From Patella vulgata (Eukaryota; Mollusca; Gastropoda; Patellidae): 64,000 nucleotides of DNA. The notes under the pieces are model-generated. The model was not told the DNA's origin. It did not search any database and was given only the letters and a program-made list of their open reading frames with translations. This document shows positions 45,948 through 55,079 of the stretch, in pieces. A program made the translations under genes and the position numbers. Within the stretch, counting starts at the first letter, position 1; each line of letters begins with the position of its first letter. The stretch spans positions 42,130,539 to 42,194,538 of the forward strand of contig NC_065883.2 in NCBI RefSeq assembly GCF_932274485.2. Reading direction: 5' to 3'.

Positions 45948-46091
45948 CTGGGTTACCTATTTAGGGTGTTTTCCGGTATTTAGTGTGTTTTCCGGTATTT
46001 AGTGTTTTTCCGGTGTTTTCCGGTATTCATTATAACATGGTGTTTTCCGGTATTTTTTCGGTGTTTTCCGGTATATAGTATTGCCCGTATA
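45948..46091. repeat. CCGG module, single arm, in convertase intron
   Basis: Runs GGTTACCTATTTAGGGTGTT, TTCCGGTATTTAGTGTG.. to CCGGTATATAGTATTGCCC, i.e. the right arm of the CCGG foldback. It starts about 20 bp after the splice donor of the second convertase exon. No TSD or left arm is seen. Confidence 0.82.
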
Positions 46092-46936
46092 ATAGGCTGG
46101 ACAAATATCATACGATTGTATAAGAATATTACTAAAACAAACTTTGGTGGTGCTCATTAACAAGGGTACCCGTTAGCGTGAATACCAGATTATTTAAAAT
46201 AATAATTACTATACCTGTGTGTTTGTGATGGATTACATATTTCATAAATAAATCCTTGTGTTGAAATTAAAAAGGATTCGGCAGGATTCTGTTACCAAAT
46301 GAAACTGGTTTGTGGGCTATAAATATGACAGTCACTGTCAAAAAAACGTTGGTCTAAAGCTGCTCTCCGGCCTTCCAGACTATTATGTGACTTATAATTC
46401 TAGCTTTAATACGCGAAATTCACAGGTCCGTGGCTTGAATTCAGGATTACCAAGACATAGGCCAGTGGGAAGCAAATGCGACATTTTATAACAACCTTGG
46501 TTATATATAGTTATTAGTATAAAGGTATTCTATAAGGCATCTGATGAAGAGTGATTTACACAAGACTTAGTTTCTGTCAGTCAGAAAGTCAGATTAAGTC
46601 ATCGCATTTGTCAGTCAAACTTTTAATATCGAGCTCGTATGTATAATGTCGAAGCATAAAGTAATGACACAAAAATTCGACCGATCATTAACGCCATAAA
46701 ACAAACTTTATTTAACTGACTGCGGCACTAGATTGTCAATGAGCAATTTGTGAAAACTTGAATTTTCTGCTTAATATGCCTGCAAAGAAACGACAGATTC
46801 AATTTTTACATTCGTCGTGCATATGGAGATGTTAATTTTGTTCTCTTCATTCCTAAAGACTCTAAGGACCCTGTTTATTTTGTTTGATTTAACTTGTCTC
46901 TGGTATGCTATTTCCAAGGATGTTGAAAGATATTCA
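46092..46936. other. No exon recognised
   Basis: Should be intron if the convertase gene is intact. No acceptor-bounded frame matching the catalytic domain start (NTGQ-like or related) was seen here. Confidence 0.4.
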
Positions 46937-47478
46937 TCGCTTGTTTTTTTTACACAAATTCTTGTCCTAATTATTTTCATATAGCGCGTTTGTGTACTCT
47001 TTGTGTTGTCTGCATATTCACAGCATTCAAAAATTCTTGCGGAATATTTTGTATAAAAGTATAAAAGGTTTTGATTATCATTTTGATTTGAGCCCCCTTT
47101 CGAAAATTAATGAAACGCGCCCCACATCTTAAAGGGCGCATAACTCCATATCACAAGGTCATATACTGGGTACATCCTCGCTTAAGATGTGTTGATTTCT
47201 GCCTGACATCGCTTGTTTTTTTTTTACACAAATTCTTGTCCTAAGTATTTTCATATAGCGCGTTTGTGTACTTTTTTGTGTTGTCTGCATATTCACAGCA
47301 TTCAAAAATTCTTGCGGAATATTTTGTATAAAAGGTTTTGATTTTCATTTTGATTTGAGTTACCTTTCGAAAATAAAATGAAAGGCGCCCCACATCTTAA
47401 AGGGCGCATAACTCCATATCACAAGGTCATACAGGGTACATCCTCGCTTAAGATGTGTTGATTTCTGCCTGACATCGC
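46937..47478. repeat. Tandem duplication, ~270-bp unit
   Basis: Two copies (about 46937-47210 and 47211-47478) share ACACAAATTCTTGTCCTAA, TTTTCATATAGCGCGTTTGT, CATTCAAAAATTCTTGCGGA, CCCACATCTTAAAGGGCGCA and CGCTTAAGATGTGTTGATTT. They are ~95% alike by eye, so relatively recent. Confidence 0.88.
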
Positions 47479-47839
47479 CTTTTTGATGGTTTAGTTAAAT
47501 TATATAGTTTACTGTACGCTATAACTCTATAATAAAAAAAATGCAAAATAAAATTTTAACGGAGCTTCCCTTCCTAGACACCCAAATAATGCTCTACTTA
47601 TCAATCGATAGCCAGAGATAGAATTGGCAACAATTTTAACATCAAAATGGACTCGAAATCGCAAATATTCGTCGTGTTCCAGCTAGCTTATCCGCGACCT
47701 GAAGTCCTTTGATTTGAGGATGCTAAGGCTACACGGCCATCTTGCTGTGGCGCCCAATCACACCACTGGACACACTAAAGTTCAAGTTGTTTAAGAATGT
47801 GATTACTTTTCTTTTTTTCAAAAGAACTTTCATTTTCAT

Positions 47840-48480
47840 TTTGGGCGCTTTCCGCAAGTCAGATCGCTCTAAGGTCTGTCAGACCACGCCCTAAAAATGG
47901 GGCTAATAATATGGTCATCAGTTACATGGCTGAAACTTAACAGAAACAAAGATCCATACATGGAAAATGAAATTTTCGAAAACCTAACCAAAAGTTTGGG
48001 GGATTTCCCCAAGTCAGATCGCTCATTTTCATTTTGGGCGCTTTCCCCAAGTCAGATCGCTCTAAGGTCTGTCAGACCACGCCCTAAAAATGGGGCTAAT
48101 AATATGGTCATCAGTTACATGGCTGAAACTTAACAGAAACAAAGATCCATACATGGAAAATGAAATTTTCGAAAACCTAACCAAAAGTTTGGGGATTTCC
48201 CCAAGTCAGATCGCTCCACGCCCTAAAACTGGGGCTTATAATATGGTCATCAGTTACATGGCTGAAACTTACCAGAAACAAAGGTCTATACTTGGAAAAT
48301 ATAAGATTTTTAAAAAATCTAACCAAAAAAAAGTGTGGGGGCTTTCCCCAAGTCAGATTACTCTAAAAGTGGGAATTTGGTGAGGTCATCAGTTACATGG
48401 CTTAAACTTAACATAAACATGTATCAGTGCATGGATAATGCGATTTTCAAAAATCTAACCATAAATGTTGGGTCTTTCCT
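47840..48480. repeat. Tandem repeat, 193-bp unit decaying to ~150 bp, ~4 copies
   Basis: Copies begin near 47840, 48033, 48190 and 48335 with GGGCGCTTTCCNCAAGTCAG, CCACGCCCTAAAAATGGGGC, GGTCATCAGTTACATGGCTG and CCATACATGGAAAATG. The first two are almost identical over 193 bp; the later ones are shorter and diverged, so the array grew recently at its left side. Confidence 0.88.
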
Positions 48481-49271
48481 CAATTTAGAGTGACCTTTAT
48501 AACTTATCCCCCACCCCATTCCCTCTATATAAAGCTTATGATAATGTATTATCAGTGATACCTTTTTGAAGCGCAGCAGGATTCAAAATACTATCACAAA
48601 ACTAGAACATTTGCCTGTTAGCTACATGTATGTGAAATCCTCAAATGAGAAATGGTATCAGGTGTTGTAAAAAGAGTAAGCATACCATGCCCTATTCACG
48701 ACACACTGCAATGATTATAGCTAAATGAATAGATAGTTAAGCCTAGTATTAAATTTATGTCTTCAAACGTTCTGTTTTCCCTTTGTGGCACACCACAACC
48801 CCAGTTCAACAATTATTCAGAATGTTATTCAATATCTTACAATGTAGTGTAAAACACAAGTTTACAAATATATCCCCAGAAAATGATGGAATGCTGTAAT
48901 ATTTAAAGCTTTGATTTGATCTATATGTTTTTTTGCTTTTGTGAATCTTTGATAATGAATAACCACGTAATGGATTGCAGCAAATATTAGTGAAAGTTGA
49001 ATTATTGAATTTATGAAAACTATTCATATCCATATTTTTAATAGACTATATAATTTGAGCTATACTTCTGTTACATTGCTAAATGTTTGTTCACGTAACC
49101 CCCAAATTATTCGAACCGGAGAATGCGAATTATACTGCTTGTCAAAATTAACCCATTATTTTTTGGCCTTTTACTGTAAGCCAAACTATGCTTGATTGTT
49201 CATTCGTTTTCATGGCAACTTATTGAAGGGTATTTTGCACTGAAGAGAACTGGGAAGCCTTTTTTTCAAGA

Positions 49272-49640
49272 ATGGCTGTAGATTTGACTTTTGAACAAAC
49301 TGTTAACGCAGATGTACTTCTAGCCAAAGAATATGTATCTGTCCACTGTATTCGATAGATAAATGGTCATTTAATGCGTGTCTTTACAACTTGTTTAACA
49401 AACTTGGTTTAGATAAAAATGATGATATTTCCTATGAATTAGAGCTGTTTGGTTGTTTAAAACAACATACATTTCGAGTGTGAATAAGTTACACAAGAAT
49501 CTTGGAGCTGCGTTATCAGAGTATTTAGGAGCAAACCATGCACTCACTGGCTGTGATTATACTGCATCTTTTAGTTGGAAAGGCGAAGTCTGACCTTTAG
49601 AATTATTAGAAAAAGCTGTCAATGTCCATAAGAATTGTTT
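49272..49640 (+). pseudogene. Decayed multicopy protein with TGCD motif (left arm)
   Basis: In shifting frames it reads MAVDLTFEQTVNADV, then WSFNACLYNLFNKLGLDKND, and further on NKLHKNLGAALSEYLGANHA and LTGCDYTASFSWKGEV. I recall DLxxEQTxNxDA and HxxTGCDxTSxF as blocks of an abundant, uncharacterised molluscan and cnidarian protein family that also has the C-x2-C N-terminus and Cys-rich C-terminus seen at 29-31 kb. The link between the two loci is inference. An inverted, worse copy lies at 50320-50575 (NLGATLSKSL.., TGFDHTPSFRQKGEV). Confidence 0.5.
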
Positions 49641-49871
49641 TATTCGTCAGTGGAGTCCTCGCTTTCTTGGTTATCCTCTTCATCTTCGCAAATACTGTCA
49701 ACTGATCCAGGAGTTACATCATCATCAAACCACTTTAATTCACCTAATCATCATTTAAAACACATCCGCTATTTTTCTGAATGGCAGTTTGAGAGATTAA
49801 ACGTTGATGCATTTATCCTTACAGTACAAGTATAATTCGTTCTCTTGATTTTCAAAGTTAATATGCATGGG

Positions 49872-50249
49872 GGGGGGGGGGGGTCACGGTGGCTAAGTGG
49901 GCGGGTAAGACGCTTGCTCGCATGCCTGGAGGTCGGGTTTTCGATCCCTGCATTGGTCGAGAAAGTTCATTCAGTTTTTCCGGCGTGGTTCTTCCTTGTC
50001 AGTGATGCAGGACGGGCGACCTGACAAGGGCAGCTGTCTAGTCGTTCGGATGGGACGAGAAACCAAGGTCCCGTGTACACATTGGCGTACACGTAAAAGA
50101 TCCCTTGACAGTTGGAATTCGATATAAGAGTATGCCGTAGTGCCGGGCAAAATTTCCCTCATAGCACACTGTATGGCGTATGCCCGTCTTCATTACCCCA
50201 GTTCGGAGCAGAACAGTAGGGCGTCAAACCCCATTTCATTTCATTTCTT
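49872..50249 (+). mobile_element. SINE family A, full length, 14-bp TSD
   Basis: After a G-run comes a tRNA-like head TCACGGTGGCTAAGTGGGCG with an A box (TGGCTAAGTGG) and a B-box-like GGTTTTCGATCCC. The common body and GTCAAACCCC(ATTTC)n tail follow. TTAATATGCATGGG flanks it at 49858-49871 and 50250-50263. It sits in the loop/right side of the palindrome. The head makes this a Pol III-type SINE. Confidence 0.92.
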
Positions 50250-51059
50250 TTAATATGCATGGGCACGATAGCAAAGAGACATATATCGCCATTTGTTTAG
50301 TTTTGTTTCTTTAATATTTCTAGAGGAATATCTTCAACGGAAGACATTTTAGATATTATGTCATAGATATTACGAACAAATCTTTCATTAAAAGTATTTA
50401 CACCAGAAGAATCGTATTTACTTTTATAAAAGAGCAGACAATGCTTTCAGGAAATCAACAGCTTTTTTTCTACAAGTACAAACTTCCCCTTTCTGCCTAA
50501 ATGATGGAGTATGATCAAAGCCAGTGAGTATGGTATGCTGGTAAAGACTTTGATAACGTTGCTCCAAGATTCTTGTGTAACTCATTCACATTTATACAAC
50601 GAAATGTTGGTTGCTATAAACAAATACACCCAAGCATAAATCCATGGAACAATAACATCCATATTACCTGTATGGTTATCAGTATCATCTGTGCAGATGA
50701 CAACATTACTAGGAGCTATAGGAGGGAATTGGAGTGAAATATTCTTGAATCAGTCTCTTTGTAATATTTTCTATATATAGAAGCAAAGCTCCGTATTACA
50801 CCATTCAAATAAAAATGTTTAAAATATTTTTTTGTCTTTTTTTTTTACATTGTTGCAAGATATTGAATAACATTCTGAATAATTGTTGAACTGGGGTTGT
50901 GATGTGCCACAAAAGGAAAACAGAACGTAAGAAGACATAAATTCAATACTAATCCTAACTATCTAATCATTTATCTATAATTAATGCAGCGTGCCGTGAA
51001 TTGGGTATGACATGTTTACTCTTTTTATAACACCTGATACCATTTCTCGTTTCACACAG

Positions 51060-51271
51060 TGGTTTCGAATCCCCAGTTGTACGTGGCAAGGAGTAGGGTC
51101 GCCTGTCCAACCTCGTGGGTTTTCTCCGGGGACTCCGGTTTCCTCCCACTGCTAAAGACCCCTACGCGCAAGCGAATTATTGAAATAAAAAATTAAACCA
51201 TGTGTTAGTCCCGAAATGACCTAGTTTGTGTCGAGTGGACGTTAAACCCCATTTCTCTCTCTCTCTCTCTC
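51060..51271 (+). mobile_element. SINE family B, 15-bp TSD
   Basis: Starts TGGTTTCGAATCCCC, a B-box-like word, so the head is only partly present. It continues through GTAGGGTCGCCTGTCCAACC, GGTTTTCTCCGGGGACTCCG, CCCACTGCTAAAGACCCC, GCGCAAGCGAATTATT and GTCGAGTGGACGTTAAACCC to the (CT)n tail. TCTCGTTTCACACAG occurs at 51045-51059 and 51272-51286; the tail blurs the right edge by a few bases. The mirror left arm of the palindrome has no insertion here. Confidence 0.9.
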
Positions 51272-51399
51272 TCTCGTTTCACACAGCTAACAAATCTTCT
51301 ACTTTGTGTTAGTATATTGAATCCCGCTGCGGTTCAAAGAGGTATCATTGATAATACATTGTTATATGCATTATCGCATTATCCATGCACTGATACATA

Positions 51400-52545
51400 T
51401 TTATGTTAAGTTACAGCCATGTAACTGATGACCTCAAATGACCGCAACGATGTATCGACACTAGAAACCGAAATCGCCTATTTTAACCTTATTTGACTGC
51501 TGAGGCATCCTTCCGGTGGTCCAAATCTCTGGAATTTCTAGCGGTTGACTGCGCCGCGATTATATTCATCACATATTAAAAGGAGAAAATGCTCAGATAT
51601 CAAGAACAATAAAAAATCGATGGGTGATGGGTGGGTGTGGGTTTCGAATTTATTTTCAACGTTCTCGGAATCTCACACTCTTCTATTTTTAATATGTGAT
51701 AGCTAGAATCCCAAGGTACATTCTGTGCAAATTCGAAGGCAATCGGACCACCGGAACGTTGCCTGGGCAGAGCAAATCAACCCCGGTTGCGAAAATTTGC
51801 TCATTCTTCAACGTTATTGTAATATTGTATTATGACCGCCATCTTAGATCCATCTAGTCCCCAATCCACCGTCACTTACCAAACCACTCCAAAATATACC
51901 CAAAATCCCAAAATCGACTGTAATTTCTTTTGACTTCGCGCATGCGCCACGCTCGAACCAAAGGTACCATGACTACCAAATTCCGGCGAGGAACTTTTCA
52001 CGTTGGTACCAAGGTGCCCTGGAAAATTCAAGACGATACCTGCATTCGTTCAGGTCGTTTGTTCTTCACACGGTTCCTGCCGTTCGGCTTTTTCCGCCAT
52101 TTACGGCTTCAGTAAGGGCGAAAAAAGTGGAATTTGGCACGACACCGGCATCTATTGTCCGAAAACGATGAAATTTAGACACAATACGCCCGTTACCACC
52201 CCGGACTCTGTGCCTTACTCCCATTTTGATCCGATTAAAAAAAATAAATTTACTTCAAATCGCTGTGATTTCGAACCGGAAGTTGAGACCAACTTGACAA
52301 CTTCTTTAATAGTTGCACGATTTTTATGAAATTTAGTAAAATTTATCGATGCGACTTGAAAGATGCCATTATAAATGTTCTAAATTATCTCCCCTTGATG
52401 AAATTAAGGATCAAATTTTAAAAAAAAATCGACGAAATGTAGGTCAGATTGCCTTGATTATTTTTTTCTGTAATAGCTAAGAAAGTACTGATGTGTACAC
52501 AAAATATGAAGTCTGCCGATTGAACCGGAAGTGCCACCATCTTGA
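51400..52545. repeat. ~1-kb noncoding repeat, copy 1
   Basis: Blocks in order: GACTGCTGAGGCATCCTTCC, AGCGGTTGACTGCGCCGCG, AATCCCAAGGTACATTCTGT, ATTATGACCGCCATCTTAG, CGCGCATGCGCCACGCT, GTTCCTGCCGTTCGGC, CCGAAAACGATGAAATTT, TTCGAACCGGAAGTTGAG and ACCGGAAGTGCCACCATC. The same order recurs in 55-59.7 kb and 62.9-64 kb. Frames within (e.g. 52003-52329) are not conserved between copies. Family unknown. Confidence 0.8.
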
Positions 52546-52609
52546 AACGAAGAGAAAGAAACAAATCGAGTTTACTCGTTCAACTTTCTTTCAAAACTTT
52601 GCATCCTGT

Positions 52610-52955
52610 AGTCTCTTCAGCAGTGGGAGGAAACCGGATGACTAGGGGAAAAACCCAAAACTTGGATCAGACAACCCTACTCCTTGTCCATACAACCAGG
52701 AAATCAAATAAATATTCACGCTGGACAGAATGGACAGCATATGACAAGGAACAATGTTCAGTCATTCAGATCGAACAAAAATTGCTGTACCTTGTACACA
52801 TTACCCTGCAACATTAAGAACCCTATTGTCATCCACATAAAAGAATCATTGTAACATTCGATATAAAAGCAGGCCAGAGCGCTGCTGACCAAAATAAATT
52901 TCCCACATAGTTCACTGCATGACCCATGTCCGTTTCATTAGACTAGTTAAAGGTT
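52610..52955. repeat. Old SINE remnants (family B minus, then family A plus)
   Basis: CAGCAGTGGGAGGAAACCGG to CCCTACTCCTTGTCC is a decayed family B on the minus strand. TGACAAGGAACAATGTTCAG through ACATTCGATATAAAAGCAGG to CCCATGTCCGTTTCATTAG is a decayed family A on the plus strand. The divergence here is much higher than in the TSD-flanked copies. Confidence 0.6.
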
Positions 52956-53178
52956 GCTGAGATTCTTCATATAACTTAGCGCCATGGAAAACGCATCACT
53001 TAGTTTTTTGTTTAACAAAATGATCCTGTAAACATATCTTATTTATTTTGCTTCTGATTGTGAACAATATTCAAATGGGAACACTTCAATAAAAACACAT
53101 TTGTACACTTATGGATGTTTAATCTGTAATCAACGGTACAATGTCAGAGGGGTCAAAACCAAAAGTACGACACAGATG

Positions 53179-54590
53179 TCAGTAGCGCGTGTGTCCTCCA
53201 CGGACTCTTACGCACGCTGGGGATCACGTGGCTAAAACGGTAAGACGCTAGCTCGCTAGCCTGGAGGTCGGGTGTTCGATCCCTGCATTGGCCGAGAAAG
53301 TTCATCCAGATTTTCCGGCGTGGTTCTCCCTTGTCAGTGATGCAGGACGGAGGGCCTGACAAGGAAAGCTGTCTAGTCGTTCGGATGGGACGAAAAACCG
53401 AGGTCCCGTGTACTCATTAGCGTGCACGTAAAAGATCCCTTGACAGTTGGAATTCGATATAAGAGTAGGCCGCAGTGCCGCTGTCCGGGCAAAATTTCCC
53501 TCATAGCACACTGTATGGCGTATGCCCGTCTTCATTAGCCCAGGTTAGGAGCAGAACAGTAGGACGTTAAACCCCATTTCATTTCATTTCATTTCATTTC
53601 ATTTCTTACGCACGCTGTGCAGCGACGTCGCATGGAATTTACCAATGTTTGAAAGAAGGCCTGGGGCAAATTGTTCCATTCGTGGACAAGAACAGCTTCT
53701 AAAGCAGCAATGGTGTGCATCTGAGGTCTCCGATACAGACGGCGTCCAATCTCATCCCAGATATTATCTGTCGGTACCATATCCGGAGACATGGCTGGCC
53801 AGTCCAAGACATTGATGTTGTTAGCAGCCAGGTAGTCCCTACTAAAACGGACGGTATGCGGACGTGCATTATCCTGTTGGAAGTGCTGAAGTTGTGGGTG
53901 CGCTCGAAACATCGGAACAACAATTGGTTGCAAGACATCATCACGGTAGGCTACAGCATTAACGCGACCCCTGCAAATGTATAGGGCGGTCCGGTGATGA
54001 AATGTGAAGCCTCCCCACACCATTTAACTTCCCCCACCCCATCGATTCGTTTCAAAGACGCAGCAGTCTGCAAGACGTTCCCCAAGTCGTCACCACACAC
54101 GTTGACGGCCATCAGCGTGATAAAGATGAAAGCGACTCTCATCACTGCAGAGCACACTTTGCCAGTCTACTCTTCTCCATGTCTGGTGTCCTTGAGCCCA
54201 TATCAAACGCCGCTGACGGTGATGATCCCTGAGGATAGCTCCAACATGAGGTCGTCGTGCACGGAGTCCTACTTCTCTTAGACGACGTCTTACGGTGTTG
54301 ACACTTACTGGTCCTTGTCTTCCGACGACTGTTGCACCTGTTCGAGTCGCTGAGCGGAATCTGTCACGCAGATGAGTGAACCGGATGTAGCGGTCTTGAG
54401 CCTGGGTTGTAACGCGTTGTGGACCAGGACGTTGACACTGACGTGTTGATCCAGTAACTCGAACACGTTCCACCAACCTTACAATAGTGGACTGATGACA
54501 ATTGAAGTGTCTGGCAATAGCACGTGTAGACATGCCAGCCCTGGACATTCCCATGGCTTCATTCCGTTGATTTTCAGTAAGTCTCGGCAT
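53179..54590 (-). pseudogene. Tc1-like transposase gene with two stops and a SINE insertion
   Basis: From Met at 54590 (MPRLTENQRNEAMGMSRAG), an HTH region (STRAIARHFNCHQSTIVRLV) is followed by RPGPQRVTTQAQDR, then LCSDESRFHLY with the first catalytic Asp, MVWGGFTF, QQDNARPHT with the second Asp, and SPDMVPTDNIWDEIGRRLYR. The last has Asp where Tc1 elements usually have Glu (PIE), 34 residues after the second Asp. Stops at 54090-54092 (TGA) and 54024-54026 (TAA) lie in the same frame, with no frameshift. The last codons (RGGHTRY, stop at 53179-53181) are separated from the rest by the SINE at 53220-53603. Length without the SINE is ~340 codons, normal for Tc1. Confidence 0.92.
53220..53603 (+). 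mobile_element. SINE family A, full length, in Tc1 gene, 14-bp TSD
   Basis: Head GATCACGTGGCTAAAACGG with A-box-like sequence, B box GTTCGATCCC, full body, and (ATTTC)n tail of about six units. TCTTACGCACGCTG occurs at 53206-53219 and 53604-53617. The insertion splits the transposase between CVR and the final RGGHTRY. Its near-consensus sequence suggests one of the younger insertions in the window. Confidence 0.95.
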
Positions 54591-54647
54591 CTCTAGTTCG
54601 ATTCCTTCACACGTCCAACAACAAATTACGACAGATTGACGTCTCAC

Positions 54648-55079
54648 AGTTCATGTACTGCACATAAAGTTGAAAACTTGCTTTTAAAGGGCTCACACAC
54701 AATGCTGCAAGTGAATATTGGGTTTCTCATGTGGATCTCGTGCAATTTTTCTGTGTGCACACGGGCCAATATTTTTTGCGTTTGGGAGCATTGTGTGAAA
54801 CAATAGTTTATAGTATTGCATAATATTATACATACAAAACCACCTAGTAATAAAATATTTGGGAAAAAAAGTGAGGCGTTTTCCATGGCTCTCAGTATAT
54901 AAATATAACCAACAGAAGTGACGGTAAATATGAAAGCTTTCATATCTGCTTTGCAGATCTAGTTAATCTTTCATATGTAATATTGTTTCTGTTAAAATTT
55001 TTAAGCTTCCATATGTATTACATATGAAAGCTTATTGTTTCTGTTAAGATTATTATTTATTTTATTTTTATTTTTGTGT
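54648..55079. other. AT-rich, with GAAAGCTTTC palindromes
   Basis: TATGAAAGCTTTCATATCTGC (54930) and CATATGAAAGC words recur here and at 57103, 58646 and 63677, always next to the ~1-kb repeat. The rest has no feature. Confidence 0.55.

Larger units (their letters stand above)
48548..51365. repeat. Giant palindrome (~2.8 kb) with two SINE insertions
   Basis: Left arm blocks AATGGTATCAGGTGTTGTAA (48650), TGGCACACCACAACCCCAG (48786), AATTATTCAGAATGTTATTC (48809) and AAGAATCTTGGAGC (49493) occur inverted in the right arm near 51025, 50915, 50870 and 50568. Arms run about 48548-49640 and 50430-51365. Both arms carry decayed coding sequence of one protein family. The right arm is lengthened by a family B SINE, and the central region holds a family A SINE. 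Confidence 0.8.

Noticed and set aside
49885-49945. A tRNA gene (A and B boxes)
   Set aside because: It is the head of a SINE with a body, a tail and a TSD, and it does not fold into an intact tRNA.
53153-53535. Minus-strand frames of 69-77 codons as proteins
   Set aside because: They are antisense translations of SINE A. Similar frames at 2676-2975 and 49971-50162 arise the same way.
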